A DNA stretch of 40,999 nt from Bacteroides sp. (lineage in GTDB: Bacteria > Bacteroidota > Bacteroidia > Bacteroidales > Bacteroidaceae). Numbering within the stretch: the first letter of the stretch is position 1; each line of letters begins with the position of its first letter. Position numbers and translations under genes: made by a program. Below are positions 7,735 to 17,236 of the stretch, one piece after another. The stretch spans positions 1 to 40,999 of the forward strand of contig JAFURM010000012.1 in the NCBI GenBank assembly GCA_017471925.1. The letters are read 5' to 3'. A model generated the notes under the pieces. That model saw only the letters and a program-made list of their open reading frames with translations, had not been told where the DNA came from and ran no database searches.

Positions 7735-8465
7735 TACTCCTCTTCGGGCTTCATGTTGGTATATACGGTCTGCACATCGTCAAACTCTTCCAGACGCTCC
7801 ACCATCTTGTCGATGGTCTCACGCTGTTCGGGAGTGACATCCTTCTGGTCATTGGGGATATAGGTAAACTCACCGCCGACATCCTCAAAGCCCCCCTCTT
7901 CCAGATGCTTCTGGATGGCTGCATAGCTCTTGGGGTCACCATAGATGGTGATTGTGCCCTCTTCTTCATCCTCCTCATAGTCTTCCTCAACGTCGAAGTC
8001 AATCATCTCAAGGATAAACTCTTCCATGTCCATGCCGTCCTTCTTCTTGAACGTAAAGACACACTTATGGTCAAAGAGGAAAGCCAGTGAGCCTGTCGTA
8101 CCGAGATTGCCTCCAAACTTGTTGAATACCGAGCGTACATCGGCCACGGTGCGGGTCGTATTGTCCGTCAGGGTATCTACGAAGACGGCCACACCGTGGG
8201 GGCCATAGCCTTCATAGGTCATGCCCTTGTATTCGCTCTGGTCCTTGCCCATAGCGTTCTTGATGGCACGTTCAATATTGTCCTTCGGCATGTTCTCGCG
8301 CTTACAGGTGGCGATGATGGAGCGGAGGGCAGGATTGGTGTCCGGCTCGGGACCGCCTGCCTTCACGGCAATGGCAATCTGCTTGCCCAGTCGGGTGAAT
8401 GTCTTGGCCATGTGGCCCCATCTTTTCAGCTTAGCTGCTTTTCTATATTCAAATGCTCTTCCCAT
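7734..8465 (-). CDS. YebC/PmpR-family protein
   Basis: The 243-residue protein is a clear YebC/PmpR-family member. The start MGRAFEYRKAAKLKRWGHMAKTF and the segments NPALRSIIATCKRENMPKDNIERAI, YEGYGPHGVAVFVDTLTDN and RSVFNKFGGNLGTTGSLAFLF are diagnostic. Members are DNA-binding regulators in some bacteria, and a related protein has been linked to relief of ribosome stalling. An acidic run (DVEEDYEEDEEEG) is near the middle. It is 50 bases after pheT and overlaps the TSCPD gene by one base, so the three form an operon. Confidence 0.95.
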   Translation of the reverse strand: MGRAFEYRKAAKLKRWGHMAKTFTRLGKQIAIAVKAGGPEPDTNPALRSIIATCKRENMPKDNIERAIKNAMGKDQSEYKGMTYEGYGPHGVAVFVDTLTDNTTRTVADVRSVFNKFGGNLGTTGSLAFLFDHKCVFTFKKKDGMDMEEFILEMIDFDVEEDYEEDEEEGTITIYGDPKSYAAIQKHLEEGGFEDVGGEFTYIPNDQKDVTPEQRETIDKMVERLEEFDDVQTVYTNMKPEEE

Positions 8466-8515
8466 TTTTTATGAATTATGAATGTTATTTTTTGATTGAT
8501 GAATGATTTCACGGC

Positions 8516-10981
8516 TTATCTCAGCTTGGCACCGAGCTTGTTCTCAAGGTTGGCAATCAGCTTGGACATAATCTTGTCTATCTGCTTATCGTTCAGTGTG
8601 GCGTTCTCGTCCTGCAGCGTGAAGCTCACGGCATAGGACTTCTTGCCGGCCTCCAGGTTCTTGCCTTCGTACACATCGAAGAGGGCTACCTCCTTCAGCA
8701 GTTTCTTCTCTGTCTCACGGGCAATCTTCTCGATTTCGGCAAACTGCACCTTCTTGTCTATCAGCAGGGCGAGGTCACGCTTCACGGCAGGAAACTTGGA
8801 GAGTTCGCTGAAGTTCACCTTCACGTTTCTGATGGCACGCTGCAGTTCCTTCCAGTTGATGTCGGCATAGAAGACCTCGTTATCGATGTCGAATGCCTTC
8901 AGTAGCTTGCGCGTCACGATGCCCAAGGTGGCCAGTCGCTTGCCGCCACGTGTCTGCACGGAGAGGGCTGCCGCATAGATGTCATCGGACAGGTTGCCTA
9001 CGACCAGGTCGCGCATGTCCAGTCCCACACGGGCAAAGATGTTTTCCACATAAGCCTTCAATTCGTACACCGTGGCAGCCTCATCGGCATGTGCCCAGGA
9101 ATTGGAGACGCGCTTACCGGTCACCCAAAGGCCCAGGTGGTAATCCTCGGTATAGGCTGCCAAGGGCTTCTCGGCATCCTTTTTCTCGGCATTATAGTAG
9201 TAGCAGTTGCCATACTCGAAGAACTTCAAGTCGGCATTCTTACGGTTGGCGTTGTGGGCAATGCTTTCCAATCCGCCGAAAAGAAGTGTCTGACGCATGG
9301 CGTTCAGGTCAGCACTCAGGGGGTTCATCAGCATCACCAGATTCTTGGCGGGGAAAGTTTCCGGCAAGGCATCATAATAGGCCGCACGAGTCAGGGAGTT
9401 GTTCAATATCTCATTGAAGCCACATCCCACCAACTGCTCGGCAATGAGGTTCTGCAGGCGATTGCTCTTGTCCTGCTCTCCCTTGGTAGTGAGGCTTGAC
9501 TTCAAGGAGGTGGGTATTTCTACCTTATTATATCCATAGATACGCAGGATGTCCTCAATGACATCACAGTCACGCTGCACGTCTACCCGGTAAGGAGGAA
9601 CGTCCAAGGTCAGGCCCTCGGCCGTTTCTGCCACCACCTTCATCTCCAGTGTAGCGAGAATACTCTTGATTGTTTCGGCCGGAATATGCTTGCCGATGAG
9701 ACTGTCCAGCTTGGCATAGGCCAACTCCACACGGAAGTCATGGGCAGGAACCGGACAAACGTCCTTAATTTCCGAAGAGATGGTGCCACCTGCCAGTTCC
9801 TTCACCATCAGGGCTGCCAGTTTCAGGCAATAAAGGGTGTTGTTGGGATCTACGCCACGTTCAAAGCGGAAGGATGCATCGGTGCTGAGCCCATGACGAC
9901 GGGCAGTCTTACGTACCCAGGTGGGATGGAAATAGGCACTTTCCAGGAAGACATCCGTCGTCTTCTCCGTAGAACCGGAATCCAATCCGCCAAAGACACC
10001 GGCAATGCACATCGGCTCCTCTGCATTGCAAATCATGAGATCACGGCCGTCCAACTTGCGCTCCACCTCATCCAAAGTGACAAAAGGCGTTCCTTCGGGC
10101 ATGGTCTTCACCACGACCTTTCCGCCCTTAATCCGACCGGCATCAAAGCAATGTAACGGCTGGCCAAAGGCATGGACAATATAATTGGTGACATCCACCA
10201 CATTATTAATAGGACGTACACCGATGAGACGCAACTTGTTCTGCAACCAGTCGGGACTCTCCTTCACAGTGACACCCTTTACTGAGACACCGGCATAGCG
10301 GGGACAGGCTTCGCTATTCTCCACCTCCACACAAATATCCAGGTCATGATTGTCCACCCTGAAGGCCTCCACAGAAGGACGCTTCAGGGTCGTAGCCACA
10401 CCCTGCTGCACCAGATAGGCATAGAGGTCACGGGCCACTCCATAATGGGAGCAGGCATCCGCCCGATTGGGAGTGATGTCCACTTCCAGCACATAGTCGC
10501 TCTTGATGTTATAGTAATCCTTGGCAAGCGTGCCGGGTACTGCCTCGGAAGGCAACACGATAATACCGGCATGGTCAGTGCCCAAACCGATTTCATCCTC
10601 CGCGCAAATCATGCCGTTGGATTCCACACCGCGCAACTTGGATTTCTTGATGGTGAAACACTCATCGCCGTCATACAACTTGGTGCCCAGCGTAGCCACA
10701 ACCACCTTCTGTCCGGCTGCCACATTGGGAGCGCCACACACTATCTGCACAGGTTCGCCCTGTCCCAGATTGACGGTTGTAACATGCATGTGGTCAGAAT
10801 TGGGATGGGGTTCGCAGGTCAGCACCTCGCCAATCACCAGTCCTTCCAATCCGCCCTTGATGGATTGCACCTCTTCCACACTGCCGGTTTCCAAGCCTAT
10901 GGAAGTCAGCGCTGAAGCCACTTCATCGGGCGTCAAGTCAAAGTCTATATACTCTTTCAGCCAATTATAAGAGATATTCAT
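8516..10981 (-). CDS. pheT: Phenylalanine-tRNA ligase beta subunit
   Basis: PheT forms the alpha2beta2 enzyme that charges tRNA-Phe in the cytoplasm. The 821-residue product has the usual order: an N-terminal start MNISYNWLKEYIDF, a tRNA-binding OB-fold (about 40-150, with HPNSDHMHV), the B3/B4 editing domain, the B5 domain, a catalytic-like core, and the C-terminal FDX-ACB domain (ELSKFPAVKRDLALL onward). An in-frame TTG lies further upstream at 11020, but it sits within the -7 promoter box, so the ATG at 10981 is the start. pheS is not in the window. Confidence 0.97.
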   Translation of the reverse strand: MNISYNWLKEYIDFDLTPDEVASALTSIGLETGSVEEVQSIKGGLEGLVIGEVLTCEPHPNSDHMHVTTVNLGQGEPVQIVCGAPNVAAGQKVVVATLGTKLYDGDECFTIKKSKLRGVESNGMICAEDEIGLGTDHAGIIVLPSEAVPGTLAKDYYNIKSDYVLEVDITPNRADACSHYGVARDLYAYLVQQGVATTLKRPSVEAFRVDNHDLDICVEVENSEACPRYAGVSVKGVTVKESPDWLQNKLRLIGVRPINNVVDVTNYIVHAFGQPLHCFDAGRIKGGKVVVKTMPEGTPFVTLDEVERKLDGRDLMICNAEEPMCIAGVFGGLDSGSTEKTTDVFLESAYFHPTWVRKTARRHGLSTDASFRFERGVDPNNTLYCLKLAALMVKELAGGTISSEIKDVCPVPAHDFRVELAYAKLDSLIGKHIPAETIKSILATLEMKVVAETAEGLTLDVPPYRVDVQRDCDVIEDILRIYGYNKVEIPTSLKSSLTTKGEQDKSNRLQNLIAEQLVGCGFNEILNNSLTRAAYYDALPETFPAKNLVMLMNPLSADLNAMRQTLLFGGLESIAHNANRKNADLKFFEYGNCYYYNAEKKDAEKPLAAYTEDYHLGLWVTGKRVSNSWAHADEAATVYELKAYVENIFARVGLDMRDLVVGNLSDDIYAAALSVQTRGGKRLATLGIVTRKLLKAFDIDNEVFYADINWKELQRAIRNVKVNFSELSKFPAVKRDLALLIDKKVQFAEIEKIARETEKKLLKEVALFDVYEGKNLEAGKKSYAVSFTLQDENATLNDKQIDKIMSKLIANLENKLGAKLR

Positions 10982-11017
10982 ATTGATATAATATTTATTG
11001 TTTCTAAAAGTGACCCG

Positions 11018-11025
11018 CAAAGTTA
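11018..11025 (-). promoter_or_regulatory. -7 box of the pheT operon
   Basis: The minus strand reads TAACTTTGC, about 37 bases before the pheT ATG. Confidence 0.6.
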
Positions 11026-11096
11026 ATAGTTTTTTTTGGTTGGCGGGATATTATTAAAGGAGTTTTTCTATTTTATGCCGACAAGTAGACAAAAAG

Positions 11097-11159
11097 GGCG
11101 CGAGCCATGAGCAACAAGCCGCCACGATTGTGGCAAACCGGCAACTCATGGCTCGCGCC
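11097..11159 (-). terminator. Terminator after the bamD-rpoZ-DUF4293 operon
   Basis: A perfect 15-bp inverted repeat (11097-11111 with 11145-11159) is followed on the minus strand by CTTTTTG. The 33-nt loop is longer than usual and contains an inner GCC-GGC pairing. Confidence 0.8.
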
Positions 11160-11176
11160 TCGGAAGCACTATAATG

Positions 11177-11635
11177 TTATCTCAACCTGTCGGCCGCTCT
11201 CACCATCAGTTCGTCACGATAGATGGCACGAAAAGCCAGATAATTCAAGATGACACAAACCAAGGGAAGACACAAAGCCCATCCCAAACGAAATTCCATG
11301 TCCGCCAGATTTTCTTTCAGGACATAGAAAAAAACACCGAACACGGCATAGTAGCCCAACAACAGTACGGAGTTGAACACTGTCATGCGCACCTGCAACA
11401 TACGGTTACGATACAGGAATATCGTAGCCAACGCGACAATGACTGCCAGCAGCAGGACACCGAACAGCCCCCATGTGGAGTGCAGGCTACCGTCCTGCAA
11501 CGTAAGTCCCAGCGGCTTGAAGGTCATGGTCGTCACGCCGTCAGCTGCAACAAACTGTCCGACGGGCGAGAACAAGGCCACTCCCAGCAGGATAGTCACC
11601 ACCAGAAGATAAATGGTTTGGATACGCTGAATCAT
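11177..11635 (-). CDS. DUF4293 membrane protein
   Basis: The 152-residue protein matches DUF4293, a Bacteroidota family of small membrane proteins with unknown role. Four hydrophobic segments are visible (about 6-30, 52-75, 83-106 and 116-138), and the start MIQRIQTIYLL is characteristic. Its ATG overlaps the TAA stop of the omega-subunit gene by one base, so it is the third gene of the bamD operon. A strong terminator follows. Confidence 0.85.
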   Translation of the reverse strand: MIQRIQTIYLLVVTILLGVALFSPVGQFVAADGVTTMTFKPLGLTLQDGSLHSTWGLFGVLLLAVIVALATIFLYRNRMLQVRMTVFNSVLLLGYYAVFGVFFYVLKENLADMEFRLGWALCLPLVCVILNYLAFRAIYRDELMVRAADRLR

Positions 11636-11970
11636 TACTGAAGTTTTTCTTTTTCCTTTGCCGGGTTGCGATAATACACCTTACCCTCCTTGTACTCTTG
11701 GGTAGCAATCAGAGTGGGTTTGGGCAGTTTCTCATAATAACGTGAGATTTCTATCTGTTCACGGTTTTCAAAGACCTCCTCCAGATTGTCATTGTAGGAA
11801 GCAAACTCGGCCAGCTTTTTAGAAAGGTCACTCTTGATTTCCGCACTAATCTGATTGGCACGTTTGGCAATGACAGCCACTGTTTCATATACATTACCGG
11901 TGTCTTCACACAACTCCATCATGTCACGAGTCACTGTCGTGGTCGGAGCATTCGTCTTTCTGTAATCCAT
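11635..11970 (-). CDS. rpoZ: RNA polymerase omega subunit, Bacteroidota type
   Basis: The 111-residue protein resembles the Bacteroidota RpoZ/Rpb6-like omega subunit, which helps assemble RNA polymerase. The central stretch GNVYETVAVIAKRANQISAEIKSDLSKKLAEF corresponds to the omega core helix region with its conserved AKRANQI. Omega proteins of other phyla are shorter at the C-terminus. It lies 40 bases after bamD and overlaps the next gene by one base (TAATG). Some databases call such proteins hypothetical. Confidence 0.8.
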   Translation of the reverse strand: MDYRKTNAPTTTVTRDMMELCEDTGNVYETVAVIAKRANQISAEIKSDLSKKLAEFASYNDNLEEVFENREQIEISRYYEKLPKPTLIATQEYKEGKVYYRNPAKEKEKLQ

Positions 11971-12010
11971 AAAATTATTCTCTATCTAAATTAATTTTTG
12001 TTTCTATCGT

Positions 12011-12835
12011 TCACTCTTCTTCTGTCTCGGGTTGTTTGCCCAGGGCTTTCTCGGACTCCTTGAAGATTTTATCCGCTTCCTTCAGATACTTGCTCTCAGG
12101 AAACTCATTCTTGAAGGCATAATATTCGTCCACCGCCTCACGGTAACGCTCGGCCTTCTTCTCTTCCACACTGTAAACCGCCATTTCATACTTGGCCTTC
12201 AGTATCAGGATGGAGAGGTCTTCACGTAAGTTGGTATAGGGATAGTCCTTCAAGGCATTCTGTGCCGTAATCACACAAGAGAGATAGTTGTTTCCCAGAT
12301 AATTGCCCAAGTTATAGTACATCTTGGCCGAAAGATACTCCTTCATCACCAGCTTGTCCTGAAGGGCAAATATCATCTCCTGGGCTTCGTTCTTCTTGGA
12401 GCTTTCGGGGAAATACTCCATGAACATCTGCAGCTGCTGTATGGCTCCATACGTACCGGACTGATCCAGACGAGGTTCGGGAGTGTCCAGATAGAGTGCC
12501 TTACCGGCATGGAAACGGGCCAACTCGGTATAGATGCCGCGCGGATAGGAGTTGTAATACTGGATAAAGGTCTGTGCAGCTGTCTGGAAGTCCTTCTGAT
12601 TATAGTAGCACATACCCAACATGTAGAGAGACTCTTCTGCCTTGTCCGTACCTTTCAGGATGGTTATCAACTCGTTCAACAGGGTTGTGGCACGGCTATA
12701 CTGCCCCTTGGCGAAATAGTTCTTGGCAGCCTCGTACTTATATTCGTAATCTGTACTTTTCAACAACTTGTTGTATTCTCCACACGAGGAGAGCAGCAGA
12801 GCCGTTAACAGTGTGATCAGGATATTCTTCTTCAT
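12011..12835 (-). CDS. bamD: Outer membrane assembly lipoprotein BamD
   Basis: BamD is the periplasmic-side lipoprotein of the BAM complex, which inserts beta-barrel proteins into the outer membrane. The 274-residue product has a lipoprotein signal ending in LLSSC (Cys18), then tetratricopeptide-like helical pairs including YNQKDFQTAAQTFIQYYNSYP and QQLQMFMEYFPESSKKNEA, typical of BamD. The C-terminus is acidic. It is first in an operon with rpoZ and the DUF4293 gene, and a good promoter lies at 12858-12888. Confidence 0.92.
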   Translation of the reverse strand: MKKNILITLLTALLLSSCGEYNKLLKSTDYEYKYEAAKNYFAKGQYSRATTLLNELITILKGTDKAEESLYMLGMCYYNQKDFQTAAQTFIQYYNSYPRGIYTELARFHAGKALYLDTPEPRLDQSGTYGAIQQLQMFMEYFPESSKKNEAQEMIFALQDKLVMKEYLSAKMYYNLGNYLGNNYLSCVITAQNALKDYPYTNLREDLSILILKAKYEMAVYSVEEKKAERYREAVDEYYAFKNEFPESKYLKEADKIFKESEKALGKQPETEEE

Positions 12836-12857
12836 TACATTTTTTTCAAATAATGTG

Positions 12858-12888
12858 CAAAGATAGAGGTTAACGGCGAATTAAGCAA
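12858..12888 (-). promoter_or_regulatory. Promoter of the bamD operon
   Basis: On the minus strand GTTGC (TTG at 12886-12888) is followed after 20 bp by TATCTTTG (12858-12865), with the ATG 22 bases downstream. Confidence 0.7.
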
Positions 12889-13001
12889 CGATAGGGAACT
12901 TAATTTTTCAAAAACTGGATAAACTGTCCCTTTTTACCTGCCATTTCTTGCTTATATCACATATTTTCCCGAATATTGCCGCCACAAAAAGAGCATGGAA
13001 G

Positions 13002-15074
13002 ATGAAGAAGTTTGAGCTGACATCCAATTACCAGCCTACGGGAGACCAGCCGGAGGCCATCGCACAACTGACCGAAGGGGTGCGCAACGGCCTGCCTGCA
13101 CAGACCTTGCTGGGTGTAACCGGCTCCGGAAAGACATTCACCATAGCCAACGTAATAGCCAATATCGGCAAGCCGACACTGGTACTGAGCCACAACAAGA
13201 CACTGGCCGCACAGCTATACAGCGAATTCAAAGGCTTCTTCCCTCATAATGCCGTAGAGTATTACGTCTCCTATTACGATTACTATCAGCCCGAAGCCTA
13301 TCTGCCGGCATCAGACACCTATATTGAAAAGGATCTGGCCATCAATGATGAGATAGACAAGCTCAGGCTTGCCGCCACTTCATCCCTGCTCTCCGGAAGG
13401 AAAGATGTCATTGTGGTATCTTCCGTCTCCTGCATCTATGGCATGGGCAATCCTTCAGATTTCTACAACAACGTCATTGAAGTAATTCGTGGCAAGTTCT
13501 TCAGTCGGAACGTATTCTTGCGCAACTTGGTGGAAAGTCTCTACGTGCGCAACGACATAGACCTCAATCGAGGCAACTTTCGGGTCAAGGGAGATACGGT
13601 TGACATCTATCTGGCCTATGCCGACAACCTGCTACGTATTGTCTTCTGGGGCGACGAGGTAGACAGTATCGAAGAGGTGGACCCCGTCAGCAACATAGTC
13701 CTCGCCCATTTCGATGAGTATAAGATATATCCTGCCAATCTCTTCATGACAACCAAGGAGACTACACTCAGAGCCATCCACCAGATAGAGGACGATTTAC
13801 AAAAACAGGTACGTTGGTTTGAAGACGAAGGACGTCCACTGGAGGCCAAGCGACTCTATGAAAGGGTCACTTACGACATGGAGATGCTGCGTGAGTTGGG
13901 ACACTGTTCGGGCATAGAGAACTACTCCCGCTACTTCGACGGCCGCGCTCCGGGCACACGTCCATATTGTCTGCTCGACTTCTTCCCCGACGATTTCCTC
14001 ATCGTAATAGACGAGAGCCACGTCAGTGTTCCCCAAATAGGAGCCATGTATGGAAGCGACCGTGCCCGCAAGGTCAACCTGGTGGAATATGGATTCCGTC
14101 TGCCTGCCGCAATGGACAACCGTCCTCTGAAGTTCGATGAATTTGAGGCCATGGCCAAACAAATCATCTTTGTCAGTGCCACTCCGGCCGATTATGAACT
14201 TATCAAATCGGAAGGCATCATCGTCGAACAGGTCATCCGCCCCACCGGACTGCTTGACCCCGTCATTCAAGTACGCCCCAGTCAGAACCAGATTGACGAC
14301 CTGATGGAGGAGATTCAGTTGCGCATCGAGCATGGAGAGCGAACATTGGTCACCACGCTCACCAAACGTATGGCCGAAGAGTTGAGTGAATATCTGGCAG
14401 ACAATGGTGTGAAGTGCAACTATATCCACAGTGGTGTGGAGACTATGGAACGGGTGAAAATCATGAGTGACCTCCGTGAAGGTATCTATGATGTGCTTAT
14501 TGGGGTCAACCTGCTACGTGAAGGCCTTGACCTACCCGAAGTTTCCCTTGTGGCCATCCTTGATGCCGACAAGGAGGGATTCCTGCGTTCCCATCGTGCA
14601 CTGACACAGACAGCCGGACGTGCAGCCCGCAATGTCAACGGTCTCGTCATCATGTATGCCGACCGCATAACCGAAAGCATGCAACGGACTATAGACGAGA
14701 CCAACCGCCGTCGCGAAAAGCAGTTGAAGTACAATGCCGACCACGGTATCACTCCCCGACAAATCCAAAAGGCCAAGAATACCAATGTCTTTGCCTCCTC
14801 CGACAACAGTGTTCCATCATTGTCCAAGCCTTTATCGTCCTCGTCCTCCGCTTCTCCACGTCCCTATACCGAACAGGGAAGCGTCAGAAACGTTGCAGCC
14901 GACCCCATCTTGCAATACATGTCACCGGCACAGCTGGAAAAGAGCATTGCACGCACCAAGAAACTGATGCAAGAGGCCGCCAAACGTCTGGACTTCATCG
15001 AAGCCGCCCAGTATCGCGACGAACTGCTTCGCCTGCAAGACCTGCTGGCCTCCAAGGTCGAATCAAAAGCCTAA
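13002..15074 (+). CDS. uvrB: Excinuclease ABC subunit B
   Basis: UvrB is the helicase-like damage-verification subunit of nucleotide excision repair. The 690-residue product has Walker A GVTGSGKT (38-45), the beta-hairpin region with YYDYYQPEAYLP, the DESH box VIDESHV, helicase motifs VSATPADYE and LREGLDLPEVSLVAILDADKEG, and a C-terminal UVR domain (QLEKSIARTKKLMQEAAKRLDF) that binds UvrC. A serine-rich linker precedes the UVR domain. The frame is open upstream to a TTG at 12948, but MKKFELTSNYQPTGDQP is the conserved start. The 3' end overlaps the convergent transporter gene by 12 bp. Confidence 0.98.
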   Translation: MKKFELTSNYQPTGDQPEAIAQLTEGVRNGLPAQTLLGVTGSGKTFTIANVIANIGKPTLVLSHNKTLAAQLYSEFKGFFPHNAVEYYVSYYDYYQPEAYLPASDTYIEKDLAINDEIDKLRLAATSSLLSGRKDVIVVSSVSCIYGMGNPSDFYNNVIEVIRGKFFSRNVFLRNLVESLYVRNDIDLNRGNFRVKGDTVDIYLAYADNLLRIVFWGDEVDSIEEVDPVSNIVLAHFDEYKIYPANLFMTTKETTLRAIHQIEDDLQKQVRWFEDEGRPLEAKRLYERVTYDMEMLRELGHCSGIENYSRYFDGRAPGTRPYCLLDFFPDDFLIVIDESHVSVPQIGAMYGSDRARKVNLVEYGFRLPAAMDNRPLKFDEFEAMAKQIIFVSATPADYELIKSEGIIVEQVIRPTGLLDPVIQVRPSQNQIDDLMEEIQLRIEHGERTLVTTLTKRMAEELSEYLADNGVKCNYIHSGVETMERVKIMSDLREGIYDVLIGVNLLREGLDLPEVSLVAILDADKEGFLRSHRALTQTAGRAARNVNGLVIMYADRITESMQRTIDETNRRREKQLKYNADHGITPRQIQKAKNTNVFASSDNSVPSLSKPLSSSSSASPRPYTEQGSVRNVAADPILQYMSPAQLEKSIARTKKLMQEAAKRLDFIEAAQYRDELLRLQDLLASKVESKA

Positions 15075-16511
15075 CGGCCACCCACACAGATACCAGATGA
15101 CAAAAAGTATGCTCCAAAGCAGCAACACGCACAAGGAATAGCGCCACAGATGCCTCAACAGGAAAGTGTATGTGGCATTCTTGTCATATTGCCGGATATA
15201 CGCCAAGACAAAAGGAAGATAGGCACCCATAGGTGACAACCCGCAACAACTGCTCTCTCCCAAACGATAGGCGCACTGCACCTCATCCGGAGCAATTCCC
15301 ATCGCTATCATTGGAGGGACAAGCAGTAGCGACAAACTGCCCCACCCCACAATGGAAGAGGGTACCAGGAAATTGAATGCTGCAACCATCAGCAGGAGCA
15401 GCAACAAGATGCCCCACGGTTCAAGCTGTATTCCCATAAGCCACTCTGTACCGATGACAGCCACGCATCTCCCCATCTGGGAATATTCCAGGCACGCATG
15501 CATCTGAGAGGCGAAGAAAAGAATCACCACATAGGAAGTGAACAGCCCCATATAATGTGAAAGTCCCTCTATGACATCCGTTTCCCTGCGATAGCGTCCC
15601 GACACGAAGCCATAGACAAGCCCCATCAATGCAAGCCCCAGGGCATAGAGGAAAACAAGACCTTGCATGAAAGGGGAACCGTCCAACCCGCCATTGGCAT
15701 GACGGAAAATGCCATTTGCCGAAAAGGTGGCCCACAAGACGAGCAATAGATAGACACCACCGGCCACAGCAGAAAACAAGCAAGCCCTGCGCTCCCTGCG
15801 AGACAAAGTCTTCTCTCCCCTCAGCAAGGGATTCTCCGAGGAGACAGCCAATGCAGGCAACAGCTTTTTCTTGGTAATACAGAGAATGACCATGCTTGTC
15901 AACAAGGCTGATGCAGTCATGAAAAAGCGGTTGCACATAGGACCTATCCGGCCATCATCAATAGCTGCCACTTCCAGGCTGTTCTGTGTGGCAGCCACCA
16001 TCTGACTGTCGGAAGAAGAGAGCAGGAAATTCGATCCGTCACTACAGGACATGGAGACATAGGCCACCACAATACCGGCCACAGGCGACAAGCCTGTCAC
16101 ACGGAAAAGCGTAGCGGCAACAGGAAGAAGGATGACACATCCGGCTTCGCCAATCGTATGGGAAATCATGCCCAGAAGAATAACCACAAGCACAGAAACA
16201 GAAGGAGAGGAAGCGTTGCTCTTCAAACGGCTCCAATAGGCTTCCCACATGCCTGAATGCCGGGCGATTCCCCATCCAAGCAGAAACGTAGCCACCACGC
16301 CCAATGGAGTGAACCCGACAAAGTTGGAGACCACATGCCGCAACCACCAACGAATACCCTCGGAAGCCAGCAGGCTCTGCACAACGATTTCCTCACCTGT
16401 GTCAGGAGAGATGACAGCCAGGCCATAGACATTGCATATCCAGGAAAGGAATACCACCAGCAATGTCAGCCAGGCAAACATGGTGGCAGGATGGGGAAAG
16501 TTATTCGTCAT
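15063..16511 (-). CDS. AbgT-family transporter
   Basis: The 482-residue inner-membrane protein matches the AbgT family, known for importing p-aminobenzoyl-glutamate or exporting antimetabolites such as sulfonamides. Family signatures seen are NFVGFTPLGVVATFLLGWGIARHSG, GMISHTIGEAGCVILLPVAA, the NFLVPSSIVGWGSL re-entrant-type motif near 400 and the late GESSCCGLSPMGAYLPFVL. About 12 membrane spans fit. Its ATG lies inside the end of the response-regulator gene (11-bp overlap), so it is the third gene of the sensor operon and is probably tied to the signal being sensed. The substrate is unknown. Confidence 0.88.
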   Translation of the reverse strand: MTNNFPHPATMFAWLTLLVVFLSWICNVYGLAVISPDTGEEIVVQSLLASEGIRWWLRHVVSNFVGFTPLGVVATFLLGWGIARHSGMWEAYWSRLKSNASSPSVSVLVVILLGMISHTIGEAGCVILLPVAATLFRVTGLSPVAGIVVAYVSMSCSDGSNFLLSSSDSQMVAATQNSLEVAAIDDGRIGPMCNRFFMTASALLTSMVILCITKKKLLPALAVSSENPLLRGEKTLSRRERRACLFSAVAGGVYLLLVLWATFSANGIFRHANGGLDGSPFMQGLVFLYALGLALMGLVYGFVSGRYRRETDVIEGLSHYMGLFTSYVVILFFASQMHACLEYSQMGRCVAVIGTEWLMGIQLEPWGILLLLLLMVAAFNFLVPSSIVGWGSLSLLLVPPMIAMGIAPDEVQCAYRLGESSCCGLSPMGAYLPFVLAYIRQYDKNATYTFLLRHLWRYSLCVLLLWSILFVIWYLCGWPLGF

Positions 16512-17229
16512 CAGGTTCCAGATTGTCTATATCCAAAATACGAAGTTCCAAGGCACGTACTACCAGGCGGGTAGCATTTACCCCTACCCGCTCGTCTGCA
16601 CCAAAAAGACGGCTGACCAGTTCGTTCTGTCGTTTTTCCAAAGACTTCACGCCAAACGGCATTCCTCGCAAATTGGCAATCATCTCCTTGGTATAGCCTA
16701 AAGCCAAATGACGCAGGAAACGCTCATCATATTCGTCAATGTCATAGTTGATGGCCGCCTCCACGCGTTTGTTTTCATTCAAGACCGAGTTACGGAAACG
16801 TTCCACAATCTTCTGCAATATAGGATAATTGAACACCAGTTTCTTGCCATCCATCACCGCCTGTACGTCAGTCTTGGTCAGTAGTTCTCCAGTCTTCAGG
16901 ATAATGCCGTCGGCTCCTGCATCCAAGGCATCCACCCACAGTTTCTCGTTCAACACTTCCCCCGTAAATATCAGTACATGCACTCCGGGATAGCGTTTGA
17001 AGATATTCCGGCAAATATCCACTCCGATTGTGGTGGAACCTCCCAATCCCAAGTCCAGCAACACGAGGTCGGGAATGGAAGCCTCTATCAATGGCCAGAA
17101 CTCCTGTTCCGTCATAGCGGCACCTATCACTTCTGCATCGGGAATCTCGTGACGGAAAATCTCTTCCGTACCCTTCAACTCCAGTTTGACATCTTCTACA
17201 ATGATGACTTTGAATTTTCTGTTCTCCAT
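16501..17229 (-). CDS. Response regulator with LuxR-like output domain (DUF5932-type)
   Basis: The 242-residue protein has a receiver domain with the acidic pair Glu12-Asp13, phosphoacceptor Asp59 in LVLLDLGLGG, Thr89 in VLIFTG and Lys112 in IILKTG, so all phosphotransfer residues are present. After a linker (about 125-165) comes a helix-turn-helix of the LuxR/NarL kind, FLRHLALGYTKEMIANLRGMPFGVKSLEKRQNELV. The region resembles the DUF5932 type seen in Bacteroidota. It starts 7 bases after the giant sensor stop and overlaps the AbgT-family gene by 11 bp. It is most likely the direct partner of the sensor; target genes are unknown. Confidence 0.88.
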   Translation of the reverse strand: MENRKFKVIIVEDVKLELKGTEEIFRHEIPDAEVIGAAMTEQEFWPLIEASIPDLVLLDLGLGGSTTIGVDICRNIFKRYPGVHVLIFTGEVLNEKLWVDALDAGADGIILKTGELLTKTDVQAVMDGKKLVFNYPILQKIVERFRNSVLNENKRVEAAINYDIDEYDERFLRHLALGYTKEMIANLRGMPFGVKSLEKRQNELVSRLFGADERVGVNATRLVVRALELRILDIDNLEPDDE

Positions 17230-17236
17230 ATTTCAT

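Noticed and set aside
13797-14429. 210-residue frame opposite uvrB
   Set aside because: Shadow of a conserved gene on the other strand.
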